Shown here: positions 1-8,163 of the stretch, one piece after another
Numbering within the stretch: position 1 is the stretch's first letter
Layout: the number at the start of each line of letters is the position of its first letter
Assembly (NCBI RefSeq): GCF_046271865.1
Contig: NZ_CP176580.1
Span: 1,302,001 to 1,366,000, forward strand
Source of the DNA: Nitrincola salilacus
GTDB lineage: Bacteria > Pseudomonadota > Gammaproteobacteria > Pseudomonadales > Balneatricaceae
Direction: 5' to 3'
Length of the DNA stretch: 64,000 nt
Program-made: the position numbers and the translations under genes
Notes under the pieces: model-generated
What the model was told of the DNA's origin: nothing
What the model saw: the letters and a program-made list of their open reading frames with translations, nothing else
Database searches by the model: none

Positions 1-1
1 T

Positions 2-160
2 GAGCGTTTCTGGCGCATTCATCGCAGCAGCATCGTGCAGGTGCGGATGATTGAAAAGATCAGCCGCACACTGACAGGGCAGTTGAACGTCAAGCTGAAA
101 GGGAGCCGAAAAAGCCTGGCGGTGAGTCGGCGTTTTGCTGAGCGTTTTCGGCAGAGCTAG
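2..160 (+). CDS. LytTR-family response regulator, C-terminal fragment
   Basis: The window opens inside this gene, and 52 codons remain before a TAG stop. The translation has the late part of a LytTR DNA-binding domain: a FWRIHRSSIV stretch, a basic middle strand and a closing VSRRFAERF. LytTR domains bind DNA through beta strands and usually follow a receiver domain, so an AlgR/LytR-type two-component regulator is the likely whole protein; the receiver part lies outside the window. The stop codon falls in the first copy of an 18-bp tandem repeat that runs to the end of the convergent recD gene. Confidence 0.7.
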   Translation, partial: ERFWRIHRSSIVQVRMIEKISRTLTGQLNVKLKGSRKSLAVSRRFAERFRQS

Positions 161-197
161 AACTTTCGGAAGAGCTAGAGCTTTCGGCAGAGTTAAA
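144..197. repeat. Three tandem 18-bp repeats between two convergent genes
   Basis: Three adjoining 18-bp units, 144-161, 162-179 and 180-197, share the core CTTTCGG(C/A)AGAG and differ at only a few positions. The first unit holds the stop codon of the LytTR gene and the last holds the stop codon of recD on the other strand. The array could be a slippage product that moved the two stops apart. No hairpin terminator is visible here. Confidence 0.75.
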
Positions 198-2265
198 ACA
201 GGCCACTCACACGATAAACGCTGCTTGCTACAGCGTTTGCCAGTACGCGAGAGTGGCTGTCGATCAGGGTGAACTTCTCTCTGGCTCGGGTGATGCCGGT
301 GTAAATCAGTTCGCGGGTCAGAATTGGGCTATCGTGATCCGGCAGCAGCAGAGCTGTGTGGCGGAACTCCGAGCCCTGTGATTTGTGCACGGTCATGGCA
401 AAAACCGTTTCAGCAGCCTGAAGGCGCCCCGGCAGAATCCAGCGGATGCGATCCGTGCCATCACCGGCAGGAAAGGCAACGCGCAATACCCGGCTGATAC
501 GACCATCCTCATGCTGGCGCGGATACTCCAGAGTCATGCCGATATCGCCGTTCATCAACCCCAGGCTGTAGTCATTGCGGGTGATCATTACCGGACGGCC
601 GGTGTACCAGATCCCTGTAGGATCGATCAGCCCGCGAGACTGCAGAGCGCTCGCAATTCGTTCATTCAACTGCTCCACACCCCAGGGCCCCATTCGCAGG
701 GCGGCGAGCAACTGGAATTGTCCATGAGCTTTGAGTACGGCTCTGGCCCAGTTATCCCAACTCTCCGTTGGATCCGTATCGGCAGGGCGCTGTTGCTGCA
801 GACAGGTCAGGTAGGTGCCGTAGCCCTCCTGAGGGTCTGTGATCAGTTGCTCGAAGCGTTGATCCGTTGCACTGTTCAGGCGCAGGTGCTGCAGATCAGC
901 AAACTGACCGTTGAAAACGGTCTGCAGTTCAGTGGTGTTAGCGGCAGTGTTGACCCGTCGGGCCAGCGTCCCGATTCCGGACTGGCTGCCGAAACGATAG
1001 CTGTGACGCAACATGGTGATCACCTGATCACGCGGGGTGCCCTGCGGATCAATATATTCTGTTGGGATGCTCTGTTGGCAGATGCCTTGCAGCCACTGAG
1101 CGGTTACTGGTGAGTAGTGGGCGGCATCAGCACGCTGACACAGACTGCCCAGCACGGCACCGGCTTCGACGGATGCCAGCTGATCCTTGTCACCGAGCAG
1201 AATCAGACGGGCACCCGGAGCGAGTGCCGACAGCAGGTTGGCCATCATCTCAACATCTACCATCGATGCTTCATCCACCACCACCAGATCCACCGGCAGT
1301 GGGTTACCTGCATGATGACGGAAGAAACGACTGCCGGGTATCGGACCCAGCAGACGGTGCAGGGTCGTAACCTCCGTGGGAATCTCATCTCTGATCCGCT
1401 CGGCATCAGGCAGTTGTGACAGGTTCAGTCCCTGCACCTGCCCGGCAATCGACTCGTTCAGGCGTGCGGCTGCTTTACCGGTCGGTGCTGCCAGACGGAT
1501 GCGCAGTGCACCACCCTGTTGTGACAGTGCCAGATGCTGCAGCAGGGCGAGCAGTTTGACGACGGTGGTGGTCTTGCCCGTGCCGGGGCCACCGGTGATC
1601 ACGGCAAAGGCACTGCGGGCTGCCAGTGCACAGGCGATCATCTGCCAGTTGGGATCGGTATCCTTGCTCTCAAAAAGCAGGTTAAGGCTCTGCTTCAGCA
1701 GATTCTCTGGCAGGTCGAAGGGCTGCTCCAGACGGCTCAGAATCACTTGGCTGATCTGCTGTTCATAACGCCAGAAGCGCCGAAGGTAGAGCAGTGGGCG
1801 CTCTGCAGAGCCTGACAGTACCAGTGGTGTATTGAGAGGTGTATTGAGTGATGTATTGCTCTCGGTTGTGCCGTCGCTCGTGTCAGTGTGCGTGATCAAC
1901 AGTGGGTGGCTGAGTGCCTGCAGCCACTGGTCGAGTTGAATACTGCTCAGTAGCTGTCCCGGCAGCACGGCCAGTTCACTCTGATCCCCTTCTGGAGGCA
2001 GAGACAGTGCCCTCTCAGGCTCATCCAGACAGTGTTGCAGGTCCAGGCATACATGCCCACGGCCATTCTGATGGCTGGTCAACGCCGCTGCCAGTAACAG
2101 TAGCGGAGGCGCATCAACCGCTTCCTTGCTCAGAAAACGGGCCAGTTCAACATCCAGCCAACGCAACCAGCCCGCCTCAGCCCAACGCTCCAGCACCGCC
2201 AGCAGTGCTTCGCTGTCCTGCTGCAGTACGCTGAGATTGATCGTTGAGGCTATCTGCGGGGTCAT
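193..2265 (-). CDS. recD: Exodeoxyribonuclease V alpha subunit RecD
   Basis: This encodes a 690-residue RecD, the 5'-3' helicase motor of RecBCD, which processes double-strand DNA ends. The Walker A loop GGPGTGKTTT lies near residue 228. It is followed by the Walker B region VVVDEASMVD, GDKDQLASVEAG and the C-terminal motif VHKSQGSEF typical of SF1B helicases. The N-terminal RecB-binding region is present. A low-complexity stretch with repeated NTSL/NTPL units near residue 140 looks like a flexible linker that has changed by slippage. recD is on the same strand as recB and recC but is separated from recB by other genes, whereas many gammaproteobacteria keep recB and recD together. Confidence 0.95.
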   Translation of the reverse strand: MTPQIASTINLSVLQQDSEALLAVLERWAEAGWLRWLDVELARFLSKEAVDAPPLLLLAAALTSHQNGRGHVCLDLQHCLDEPERALSLPPEGDQSELAVLPGQLLSSIQLDQWLQALSHPLLITHTDTSDGTTESNTSLNTPLNTPLVLSGSAERPLLYLRRFWRYEQQISQVILSRLEQPFDLPENLLKQSLNLLFESKDTDPNWQMIACALAARSAFAVITGGPGTGKTTTVVKLLALLQHLALSQQGGALRIRLAAPTGKAAARLNESIAGQVQGLNLSQLPDAERIRDEIPTEVTTLHRLLGPIPGSRFFRHHAGNPLPVDLVVVDEASMVDVEMMANLLSALAPGARLILLGDKDQLASVEAGAVLGSLCQRADAAHYSPVTAQWLQGICQQSIPTEYIDPQGTPRDQVITMLRHSYRFGSQSGIGTLARRVNTAANTTELQTVFNGQFADLQHLRLNSATDQRFEQLITDPQEGYGTYLTCLQQQRPADTDPTESWDNWARAVLKAHGQFQLLAALRMGPWGVEQLNERIASALQSRGLIDPTGIWYTGRPVMITRNDYSLGLMNGDIGMTLEYPRQHEDGRISRVLRVAFPAGDGTDRIRWILPGRLQAAETVFAMTVHKSQGSEFRHTALLLPDHDSPILTRELIYTGITRAREKFTLIDSHSRVLANAVASSVYRVSGLF

Positions 2266-2286
2266 GCTGTCACTCCAGTTAAAAGA

Positions 2287-3636
2287 TCAGTGCAACAGCA
2301 TCACTGTACCGAGGCCGAGGAAAGCGAAGAAACCGATCACATCGGTGACAGTTGTCAGGATAACCGGGCCGGACAGCGCCGGGTCGATTTTCAGTTTATC
2401 GAGCACTATCGGAATAAATACGCCAGAAACGGCGGCAATCAGGATGTTAACAATGATCGCAACACCGATCACGATTCCGATAATCATGTCACCGAACCAG
2501 AGGTAGGTGATGATCGCTATCACAACAGCCCAGATCAGACCATTGATGGCTGCAACGCCCAGTTCTTTGTACAGCAGCGTGAAGTAGGTTTTCGGGCCAA
2601 TCTGATCCAGCGCCAAGCCCCGGATCATCAGCGTGAGTGTCTGACTGCCAGCAATACCGCCCATACTGGCGACAATAGGCATCAGTACGGCGAGAGCCAC
2701 CACTTGCTCCAGTGTGGCCTCAAACAGCCCGATGGTCCAGGCTGCGAGAAAGGCGGTCAGCAGGTTGATACCCAGCCAGACCGCACGTCGTTTGGCGCTG
2801 TCAACGACGGGAGCGAACAGATCCTCGTCCTCATCAAGACCGGCGGTGTGCATGAACTGGCTCTCCATGCTGCGGCGCATATTCTCCATCGCTTCACCGA
2901 TCGACATTCGGCCCAGCAGCTTGCCATCGGTATCTACTACGGCCAGCGCGGTATAGCCGGAGCGATAGACCATATCAGACCCATCATCCAGATCCATGTT
3001 GCCTTCGACTACCGGAGCGTCACTGTCTATAAAAGAGTCTATGGCGGTGTGACTACCCACACCCAGTAACTGGCTGGCCTGAATCAAGCCGACATAACGG
3101 CCGGTGCGGTCAACGACAAACAGGCTGTCCTGATATTCAGCTTCATCCGTCAGTTTGCGGAACAGGCGGATTGCATCACGCACCTTGGCATTTCGATTGA
3201 TGATCAGCAGGTCATGATCGGCATAGCGACCACACTGTTCGTCATCATAGGTCAGTGCCGTATCCAGCCAGCGACGCTGACTTTCATCCAGGCGTGAGGC
3301 GGCATAGTGATAAACGGCGGGAGGCAGCTCGTCCAGCAGTTCCAGCAGGTCATCAACGTCGATATTCTCAACCAGCTGGAATAGCTGGTCGTCGTCTATC
3401 TGCTTGAATATGTTTTCACGCGCATCCACGCGCATGAAGGTCAGGGCTTCGATCTGATTTTCAGGTGGCAGGGTTTGCCAGGTGGCGACACGCTGCTCAA
3501 CCGGCATCGCTTCCAGCGCCAGTGCGACCTCTTCGGGCTCGCGCTGGCTGAGCTTTTCGGTCAGCTGCTCCTGCCCCTCTTCGTCAAAGCTCTCCCTGAC
3601 AATCTCTTCGATATCGAACAGTGGTTGTTCAGCCAT
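2287..3636 (-). CDS. mgtE: Magnesium transporter MgtE
   Basis: This is a 449-residue MgtE, a Mg2+-gated channel of the inner membrane. In order it has an N-terminal MgtE_N helical domain with DLLELLDELPP, two CBS domains (about residues 135-250), a plug helix, and a five-helix membrane domain from about residue 285 with the family signature PIVASMGGIAGSQTLTLMIRG. Length and domain order are normal. The start has a purine-rich stretch (caaggat) upstream. It is followed after 21 bp by recD on the same strand, so the two may be co-transcribed. No M-box riboswitch was recognised upstream. Confidence 0.95.
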   Translation of the reverse strand: MAEQPLFDIEEIVRESFDEEGQEQLTEKLSQREPEEVALALEAMPVEQRVATWQTLPPENQIEALTFMRVDARENIFKQIDDDQLFQLVENIDVDDLLELLDELPPAVYHYAASRLDESQRRWLDTALTYDDEQCGRYADHDLLIINRNAKVRDAIRLFRKLTDEAEYQDSLFVVDRTGRYVGLIQASQLLGVGSHTAIDSFIDSDAPVVEGNMDLDDGSDMVYRSGYTALAVVDTDGKLLGRMSIGEAMENMRRSMESQFMHTAGLDEDEDLFAPVVDSAKRRAVWLGINLLTAFLAAWTIGLFEATLEQVVALAVLMPIVASMGGIAGSQTLTLMIRGLALDQIGPKTYFTLLYKELGVAAINGLIWAVVIAIITYLWFGDMIIGIVIGVAIIVNILIAAVSGVFIPIVLDKLKIDPALSGPVILTTVTDVIGFFAFLGLGTVMLLH

Positions 3637-3859
3637 ATATCATATCCTTGAGCAGAGAGTGGTGAGCGGACATATACGTGTATTCATGGTCAAGGGTTTA
3701 ACAAATGCAGATCATAGAATAGCTGATCTCAGGCATGATTAAACAGCCTGTTGATGCAGGTGTAAATAACGGAAATTGTAGCAGTTTTCAATAAATACAA
3801 GAAACTTTACTTGGGCCGTTGCAAGCCACAAGACCTTTACTGTGTAAAGTTTGAGGTAC

Positions 3860-5050
3860 CTAGTGTGCCTCAGCGAGGGCCTTATGTACCAAGCGCCTGA
3901 AAGATTCGAAAGCCGAGGTCGCACCTGTCAGTGCATCCACATTATCAATGGAGCCGGTCAGCATCAGTTGGTTCTCATAGCCTTCAAATGCAGACAGGTG
4001 ACTAATTTGGCTGACGCGGCGCCATCTGTCGGCATAGTTAAGATCATCGGATTTACGCGCCTGAAACACTCCCTCGTCGTCACGCTGAATCTCGTCGTAG
4101 TATACCGAGGCAATACGTCCATTGACGATAGTAATCTCCACCAGAGCACGCCAGCCTCTGCTGTCCGGCTCTGACTCGGCATAGTAGCTACCATCCCGAT
4201 AACCTTGATTATCAACCCGAGCAATTGCCACGGCTTGCTGCTCTCCCATCAGCTCAGAAGCAAGTGCCGAAAAGGCATTATAAGCACTGGTTGCTCCGGT
4301 GATTGCATCGACCTCAGCCAGGCTACCTGACTGCATCAATTGAGCCTCCAGTGCCGGAAAGGCGGACAATTGGCTGACACCGCTGACCTGGCGCCAGCGG
4401 TCGGCATACTCCAGGTCTGCAGACTTACGATACTCGACACTGCTGGACTCATTGCGACGAATCTCATCAAAATAGATGCCGATAATCTGTCCATTTTTTA
4501 CTGTCATTTCGAGAATGGCATTGAGCCCGCGACTGCTGGGCTCGGATTCAGCGTAATAGCTGCCATCGGCAAGTTGCATGGCAGGGATGGATAGCCGGGT
4601 TACCTGAGTTGACACCTCATCGGCGGGTGCAGATGTTTCGGGCACCAGGTTGTCAGCTTGTGGTTCTATGTCTGTTACAGCAGGGGCTGCTGCTTCATGA
4701 CCCGCCAGCACACCTATGTCGAATTGTGCCAGAAGGACTAGAGCACCCGGGCTGTGGGGGCGGCCATTACCCTTATCGTACCAGGCTTCGGTCGACTCCA
4801 TGCCACACCAGTCGGTCAGCACGGATTCCGGAGTGGGGTGCTCGTCGATATAGTCGGTGATGTCATAAACACGACCATCGATCACTTTCCAGCAACTCGC
4901 GGCATGATTGTGTTGTGCCAGCTCCTCCAGGCTGATTATCCGACCTTGAGAATCAGACTGAGCATGGCTGGGTACCAGCCAGTAAGCGCCGACCAGGGTG
5001 AGAATACTGCTGATAAATGCGATGAGTGTTGTATAGGCTAATTTGTTCAT
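3860..5050 (-). CDS. Exported cytochrome b5-like protein with two FMN-binding domains
   Basis: The 396-residue product has an N-terminal hydrophobic anchor or signal (residues 8-26). A cytochrome b5-like domain follows (about 37-118) with candidate heme ligands His71 (in EHPTP) and His99 (in RPHSPGA). Two FMN-binding domains come next (about 160-268 and 283-391). Each FMN domain ends in a flavinylation-type motif, DAITGATSA (Thr254) and DALTGATSA (Thr378), where ApbE is known to attach FMN to Thr in related domains such as NqrC. The two FMN domains are clearly a duplication of each other. Its start overlaps the stop of the upstream flavocytochrome gene by 4 bp (ATGA), so the pair is one unit. 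A periplasmic electron carrier is inferred; the acceptor is unknown and no apbE lies in the window. Confidence 0.85.
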   Translation of the reverse strand: MNKLAYTTLIAFISSILTLVGAYWLVPSHAQSDSQGRIISLEELAQHNHAASCWKVIDGRVYDITDYIDEHPTPESVLTDWCGMESTEAWYDKGNGRPHSPGALVLLAQFDIGVLAGHEAAAPAVTDIEPQADNLVPETSAPADEVSTQVTRLSIPAMQLADGSYYAESEPSSRGLNAILEMTVKNGQIIGIYFDEIRRNESSSVEYRKSADLEYADRWRQVSGVSQLSAFPALEAQLMQSGSLAEVDAITGATSAYNAFSALASELMGEQQAVAIARVDNQGYRDGSYYAESEPDSRGWRALVEITIVNGRIASVYYDEIQRDDEGVFQARKSDDLNYADRWRRVSQISHLSAFEGYENQLMLTGSIDNVDALTGATSAFESFRRLVHKALAEAH

Positions 5051-6348
5051 AGGAAATCAAAGACCTCAAAGTGAATAGCCGAGGCAGGGACACCCTCATG
5101 CATGAGGAGTGTTCTCAAATGGTTGATCATGGGTGCCGGGCCACACATATAGATCTCACGCTCACGATAGTCTGGGCAGTGCTCCTGCAGAAATGCCGCT
5201 GTCATTGCTCTCTGTTCCCGGAACAGGTGCAGGGTCAGATCGAAGGTTGGCTGTTTAACTGCTATCTCTTTCAGTTCATCTGTAAAATAGGCCCTGGAAG
5301 GATCATTGGCCAGGTAAAAAAGGTGTACCTGTGCAGCCGGCTTTTCCTGGCCGGCCATATCCCGCGCACCACTGACAAAAGGTGTTATACCAATTCCTCC
5401 ACCAAGCCAGAGCTGTTGCTTCTGCGGGTAATGCCGTTCGTAGAAATCGCCATAAGGTCCCTCTATCTGAACCCTGCTGCCCTTTCTGATAGTTTGAATG
5501 GCGCGGCTGGCATCTCCCAGATCCTTGATGCCGACTTTCAGATACTCATCAGTGGGCGCGGAAGAAATAGTATAGGGGTGCTCTTCACCGACTCCATTAC
5601 TGAGGCTGTCGTCAAAAGGGGTGAGATAGACGAATTGCCCCGCTTCATACTGTATGGGTTTGCCTCTGGGTTTCAGACTGATCTCGACCACTCCGCGCAC
5701 CAGCGTATTCACCTCCACCACTTCGTATTCAAACTGACCCAGAGAGGGTGACAACACCTTACGCCAGATAATGGCGCCGATGGCAAGAGCACCCAGAAAC
5801 CACCATACCAGGGGGTAGGTTGCCAGCGGTAGGGTGTGTGCCAGCGCTGCGACGGTTGCCGGTGCTGATAGGAGATGCAGTCGCTTCCATTGCTGATAGT
5901 TAAGGCGGCCGGCAAATCGAAAGGTGGGGCCCAGGAAGGCCACCATTAGCGCCAAAGCGAGCCAGCCCATCCAGACTGGCCAGTAACTCAGTGGTGGGAA
6001 GAGCACAGTCATGGCGGGTTCCATTCCTCGGGTGATGACCGAAAAACTCAGCCCCCAGGCGTGCAACATCACCAGCATGAAGCTCAGAAAGCCAACCCAA
6101 CGGTGCTGCGACCATAAGCGTGGCAGCCCACCGAAAAGTCGATCCAGATATGGCAATCGAATACTCATCATCGCTGCCAGCAACATCAGCGACAGGCCAA
6201 TCACACCGGCCAGGCGAGCCAGACCACGGAAAAAACCTGAAGGCTGGTTCCAGGCCTCCTGCATCAGGCTGGGCATAATCAGCAGAACCGGCACCACAAC
6301 CACTGCGATCAGCAAGATATCACCGGGCTTAAGCCATCGTTTTATCAC
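5047..6348 (-). CDS. Ferric reductase-like transmembrane flavocytochrome (FAD/NAD(P)-binding)
   Basis: The 433-residue protein begins with a ferric-reductase-like membrane domain of about six helices (residues 10-200). His pairs in QHRWVG...MLHAWG and KRLHLL...LAHTLP could bind b hemes across the membrane. A ferredoxin-NADP reductase module follows, with the FAD motif HPYTISSAPT, the nucleotide-binding GGGIGITPF and the C-terminal EVFDFL. Members of this class take electrons from cytosolic NAD(P)H and pass them through the membrane. The translationally coupled downstream gene encodes an exported b5/di-FMN protein, so this is probably the membrane donor of that protein. The final substrate cannot be read from the sequence. 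Confidence 0.85.
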   Translation of the reverse strand: MIKRWLKPGDILLIAVVVVPVLLIMPSLMQEAWNQPSGFFRGLARLAGVIGLSLMLLAAMMSIRLPYLDRLFGGLPRLWSQHRWVGFLSFMLVMLHAWGLSFSVITRGMEPAMTVLFPPLSYWPVWMGWLALALMVAFLGPTFRFAGRLNYQQWKRLHLLSAPATVAALAHTLPLATYPLVWWFLGALAIGAIIWRKVLSPSLGQFEYEVVEVNTLVRGVVEISLKPRGKPIQYEAGQFVYLTPFDDSLSNGVGEEHPYTISSAPTDEYLKVGIKDLGDASRAIQTIRKGSRVQIEGPYGDFYERHYPQKQQLWLGGGIGITPFVSGARDMAGQEKPAAQVHLFYLANDPSRAYFTDELKEIAVKQPTFDLTLHLFREQRAMTAAFLQEHCPDYREREIYMCGPAPMINHLRTLLMHEGVPASAIHFEVFDFL

Positions 6349-6405
6349 TGTTCACAATCTCCTTTTGGTCGGTTTTTTCCGAATCACTGTTGTGCCGCGA
6401 CTGGC

Positions 6406-7311
6406 TTAATCCTCGTCAAACTCAGTATAGCGTACGACCAGGAAGTCGATCAGTGCCCTGACCGAGGGCAGGAGGCCTCGTCTTGATGGGAAGACCAGAT
6501 GAATCATCTCCCGGCGTGGTGGCCAGTCCGGCAGCAGCCTGATCAGGGTGCCTTTGTTCAGTTCCTCAGTAACCATCAGGATCGGCAGCTGTACGATGCC
6601 GACGCCGGTTAATGCCGCTTTCATCAGCGCTACCATATCGGTTGTTACGTAGCGGGGCTGGTGTCTTACAACCACGGACTGGCCATCGACGTGTTGCAAA
6701 ATCCATTCGTGTGCTTCATGCGGTGTACTGCGGCTGAGGCTGGGCCACTGGCTCAGGTCTTCGGGGCAGTCAGGCATGCCCAGGTGCTCTACCAGTGATG
6801 GGCTCGCTACCAGACACTGGCCTCGATCAGACAGCACACGCATCACCAGATCACTGTCTTCCAGTGGTAGTGGGCGAACGCGAATGGCGATATCCACCCC
6901 TTCATTAATCACATCCACGCGGCGGTTGGTGGCTTCCAGATGCACGGTGACATGAGGGCACTGTGCCATGAAATCAGCCAGCATGGCACCGACATGGAAA
7001 TGAAGCAGTCCGACAGGGCATGTCAGCTTGATGATGCCCCGTGGTGCTGCTCGCAGTGTATCGATCGACTCCTGTGCCGCTTCAGCCTCAATCAGCATGG
7101 CTCTGCAATGTTCGTAATAGGTGCGCCCGACCTCGGTGACCGTGAACTGGCGAGTGGTGCGGTGAATCAGGCGGACATCCAGACGCTCCTCCAGTGCTGA
7201 GATCCGGCGACTCAACTTGGACTTGGGTATGCCCAGTGCTCTTCCGGCTGGAGCAAATCCACCATGCTCCACCACCTGGGCGTAGTAGAAAAGATCGTTA
7301 AGATTCAGCAT
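6406..7311 (-). CDS. LysR-family transcriptional regulator
   Basis: This is a LysR-type regulator with an N-terminal winged helix (LNDLFYYAQVVEHGGFAPAGRALGIPKS split over residues 3-30) and a type 2 periplasmic-binding-like effector domain. The start at 7311 was preferred because GGAG lies 7 bp before this ATG and the family fold begins there; an in-frame start 42 bp upstream is possible. It is divergent from the isochorismatase-family gene at 7490, the usual arrangement for a LysR protein and its target, so regulation of that gene is the simplest guess. The inducer is unknown. Confidence 0.9.
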   Translation of the reverse strand: MLNLNDLFYYAQVVEHGGFAPAGRALGIPKSKLSRRISALEERLDVRLIHRTTRQFTVTEVGRTYYEHCRAMLIEAEAAQESIDTLRAAPRGIIKLTCPVGLLHFHVGAMLADFMAQCPHVTVHLEATNRRVDVINEGVDIAIRVRPLPLEDSDLVMRVLSDRGQCLVASPSLVEHLGMPDCPEDLSQWPSLSRSTPHEAHEWILQHVDGQSVVVRHQPRYVTTDMVALMKAALTGVGIVQLPILMVTEELNKGTLIRLLPDWPPRREMIHLVFPSRRGLLPSVRALIDFLVVRYTEFDED

Positions 7312-7489
7312 CAGCCATCTCCACTGTTCTAATAAGGGAACGCTCAGTATCAATTTAGCAGTCTACAGGCTGATTGTATCGAAATGTATTCTGTACCCAT
7401 GCATCTGTAGTCCCTGGTTCATGACCGAAGCAGGCTGCAGATGGAGTCGGTGTGGCGCCGAATGCCGCACCCATTTGGAGGAAAATCTC

Positions 7490-8116
7490 ATGAGCACATC
7501 TTATACCCGTCTTGATAAAGACAATGCTGCGGTACTCCTGGTTGATCACCAGGCAGGTCTTTTGTCTCTGGTGCGTGACATGGATCCAGATCGTTTCAAG
7601 AATAACGTTCTGGCTCTGGCGGATCTGACCAAGTACTTTGGCTTACCCACCATCCTGACCACCAGTTTCGAAAATGGCCCGAATGGCCCGTTGGTACCTG
7701 AGTTGAAGGAAACTTTCCCGGATGCTCCTTATATTGCTCGTCCCGGTCAGATCAATGCCTGGGATAACGATGATTTCGTCAAGGCTGTGAAGGCGACCGG
7801 CAAGAAGCAGTTGATTGTGGCAGGTGTCGTGACAGAGGTCTGCGTGGCCTTCCCGGTGCTGTCGGCACTGGAAGAGGGTTACGAGGTGTTTGTCATCACT
7901 GATGCCTCCGGTACCTTCAACGAGCTGACTCGTGATGCAGCCTGGGATCGCATGTCTGCTGCCGGTGCTCAACTGATGACCTGGTTCGGTGCCGCCTGTG
8001 AGCTGCATCGCGACTGGCGTAATGATGTCGAGGGGTTGGGAGCACTCTTCTCCAACCATATTCCTGATTATCGGAATCTGATCACCAGCTACATGACGCT
8101 GACAGCTGATAAATGA
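7490..8116 (+). CDS. Isochorismatase-family cysteine hydrolase (YcaC-like)
   Basis: The 208-residue product has the isochorismatase-like hydrolase fold. The catalytic Asp is in VLLVDHQAGLL, a conserved Lys comes later, and the nucleophilic Cys is in AGVVTEVCVAF. The spacing and the N-terminus match the YcaC-type subgroup, whose natural substrates are mostly unknown. A strong ribosome site (TTTGGAGGAAAA) sets the start at 7490. It is divergent from a LysR gene and ends just before a strong terminator facing recB. Confidence 0.88.
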   Translation: MSTSYTRLDKDNAAVLLVDHQAGLLSLVRDMDPDRFKNNVLALADLTKYFGLPTILTTSFENGPNGPLVPELKETFPDAPYIARPGQINAWDNDDFVKAVKATGKKQLIVAGVVTEVCVAFPVLSALEEGYEVFVITDASGTFNELTRDAAWDRMSAAGAQLMTWFGAACELHRDWRNDVEGLGALFSNHIPDYRNLITSYMTLTADK

Positions 8117-8123
8117 TCCCCCT

Positions 8124-8158
8124 TGCCCGACGTCAATACTGATTGTCGGGCAGTTTTT
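8124..8158 (+). terminator. Rho-independent terminator after the isochorismatase-family gene
   Basis: An 8-bp GC-rich stem, TGCCCGAC (8124-8131) with GTCGGGCA (8145-8152), is followed by GTTTTT. It sits just after the stop at 8116 and before the convergent recB stop at 8164, and it is properly oriented for the plus strand. Confidence 0.85.
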
Positions 8159-8163
8159 CCAGT

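Noticed and set aside
2290..3069. Long plus-strand frame inside mgtE (also at 385-1113, 10165-11052, 12771-13922, 8143-9081)
   Set aside because: These mirror strong coding genes on the other strand. Their translations are low-complexity or His/Gln/Arg-rich and resemble no family.
3637..3859. Possible M-box-like leader before mgtE
   Set aside because: The leader has no recognisable M-box core; such riboswitches control mgtE mainly in Firmicutes. Only a weak CTTTAC/GTAAAG hairpin (3835-3849) was seen.
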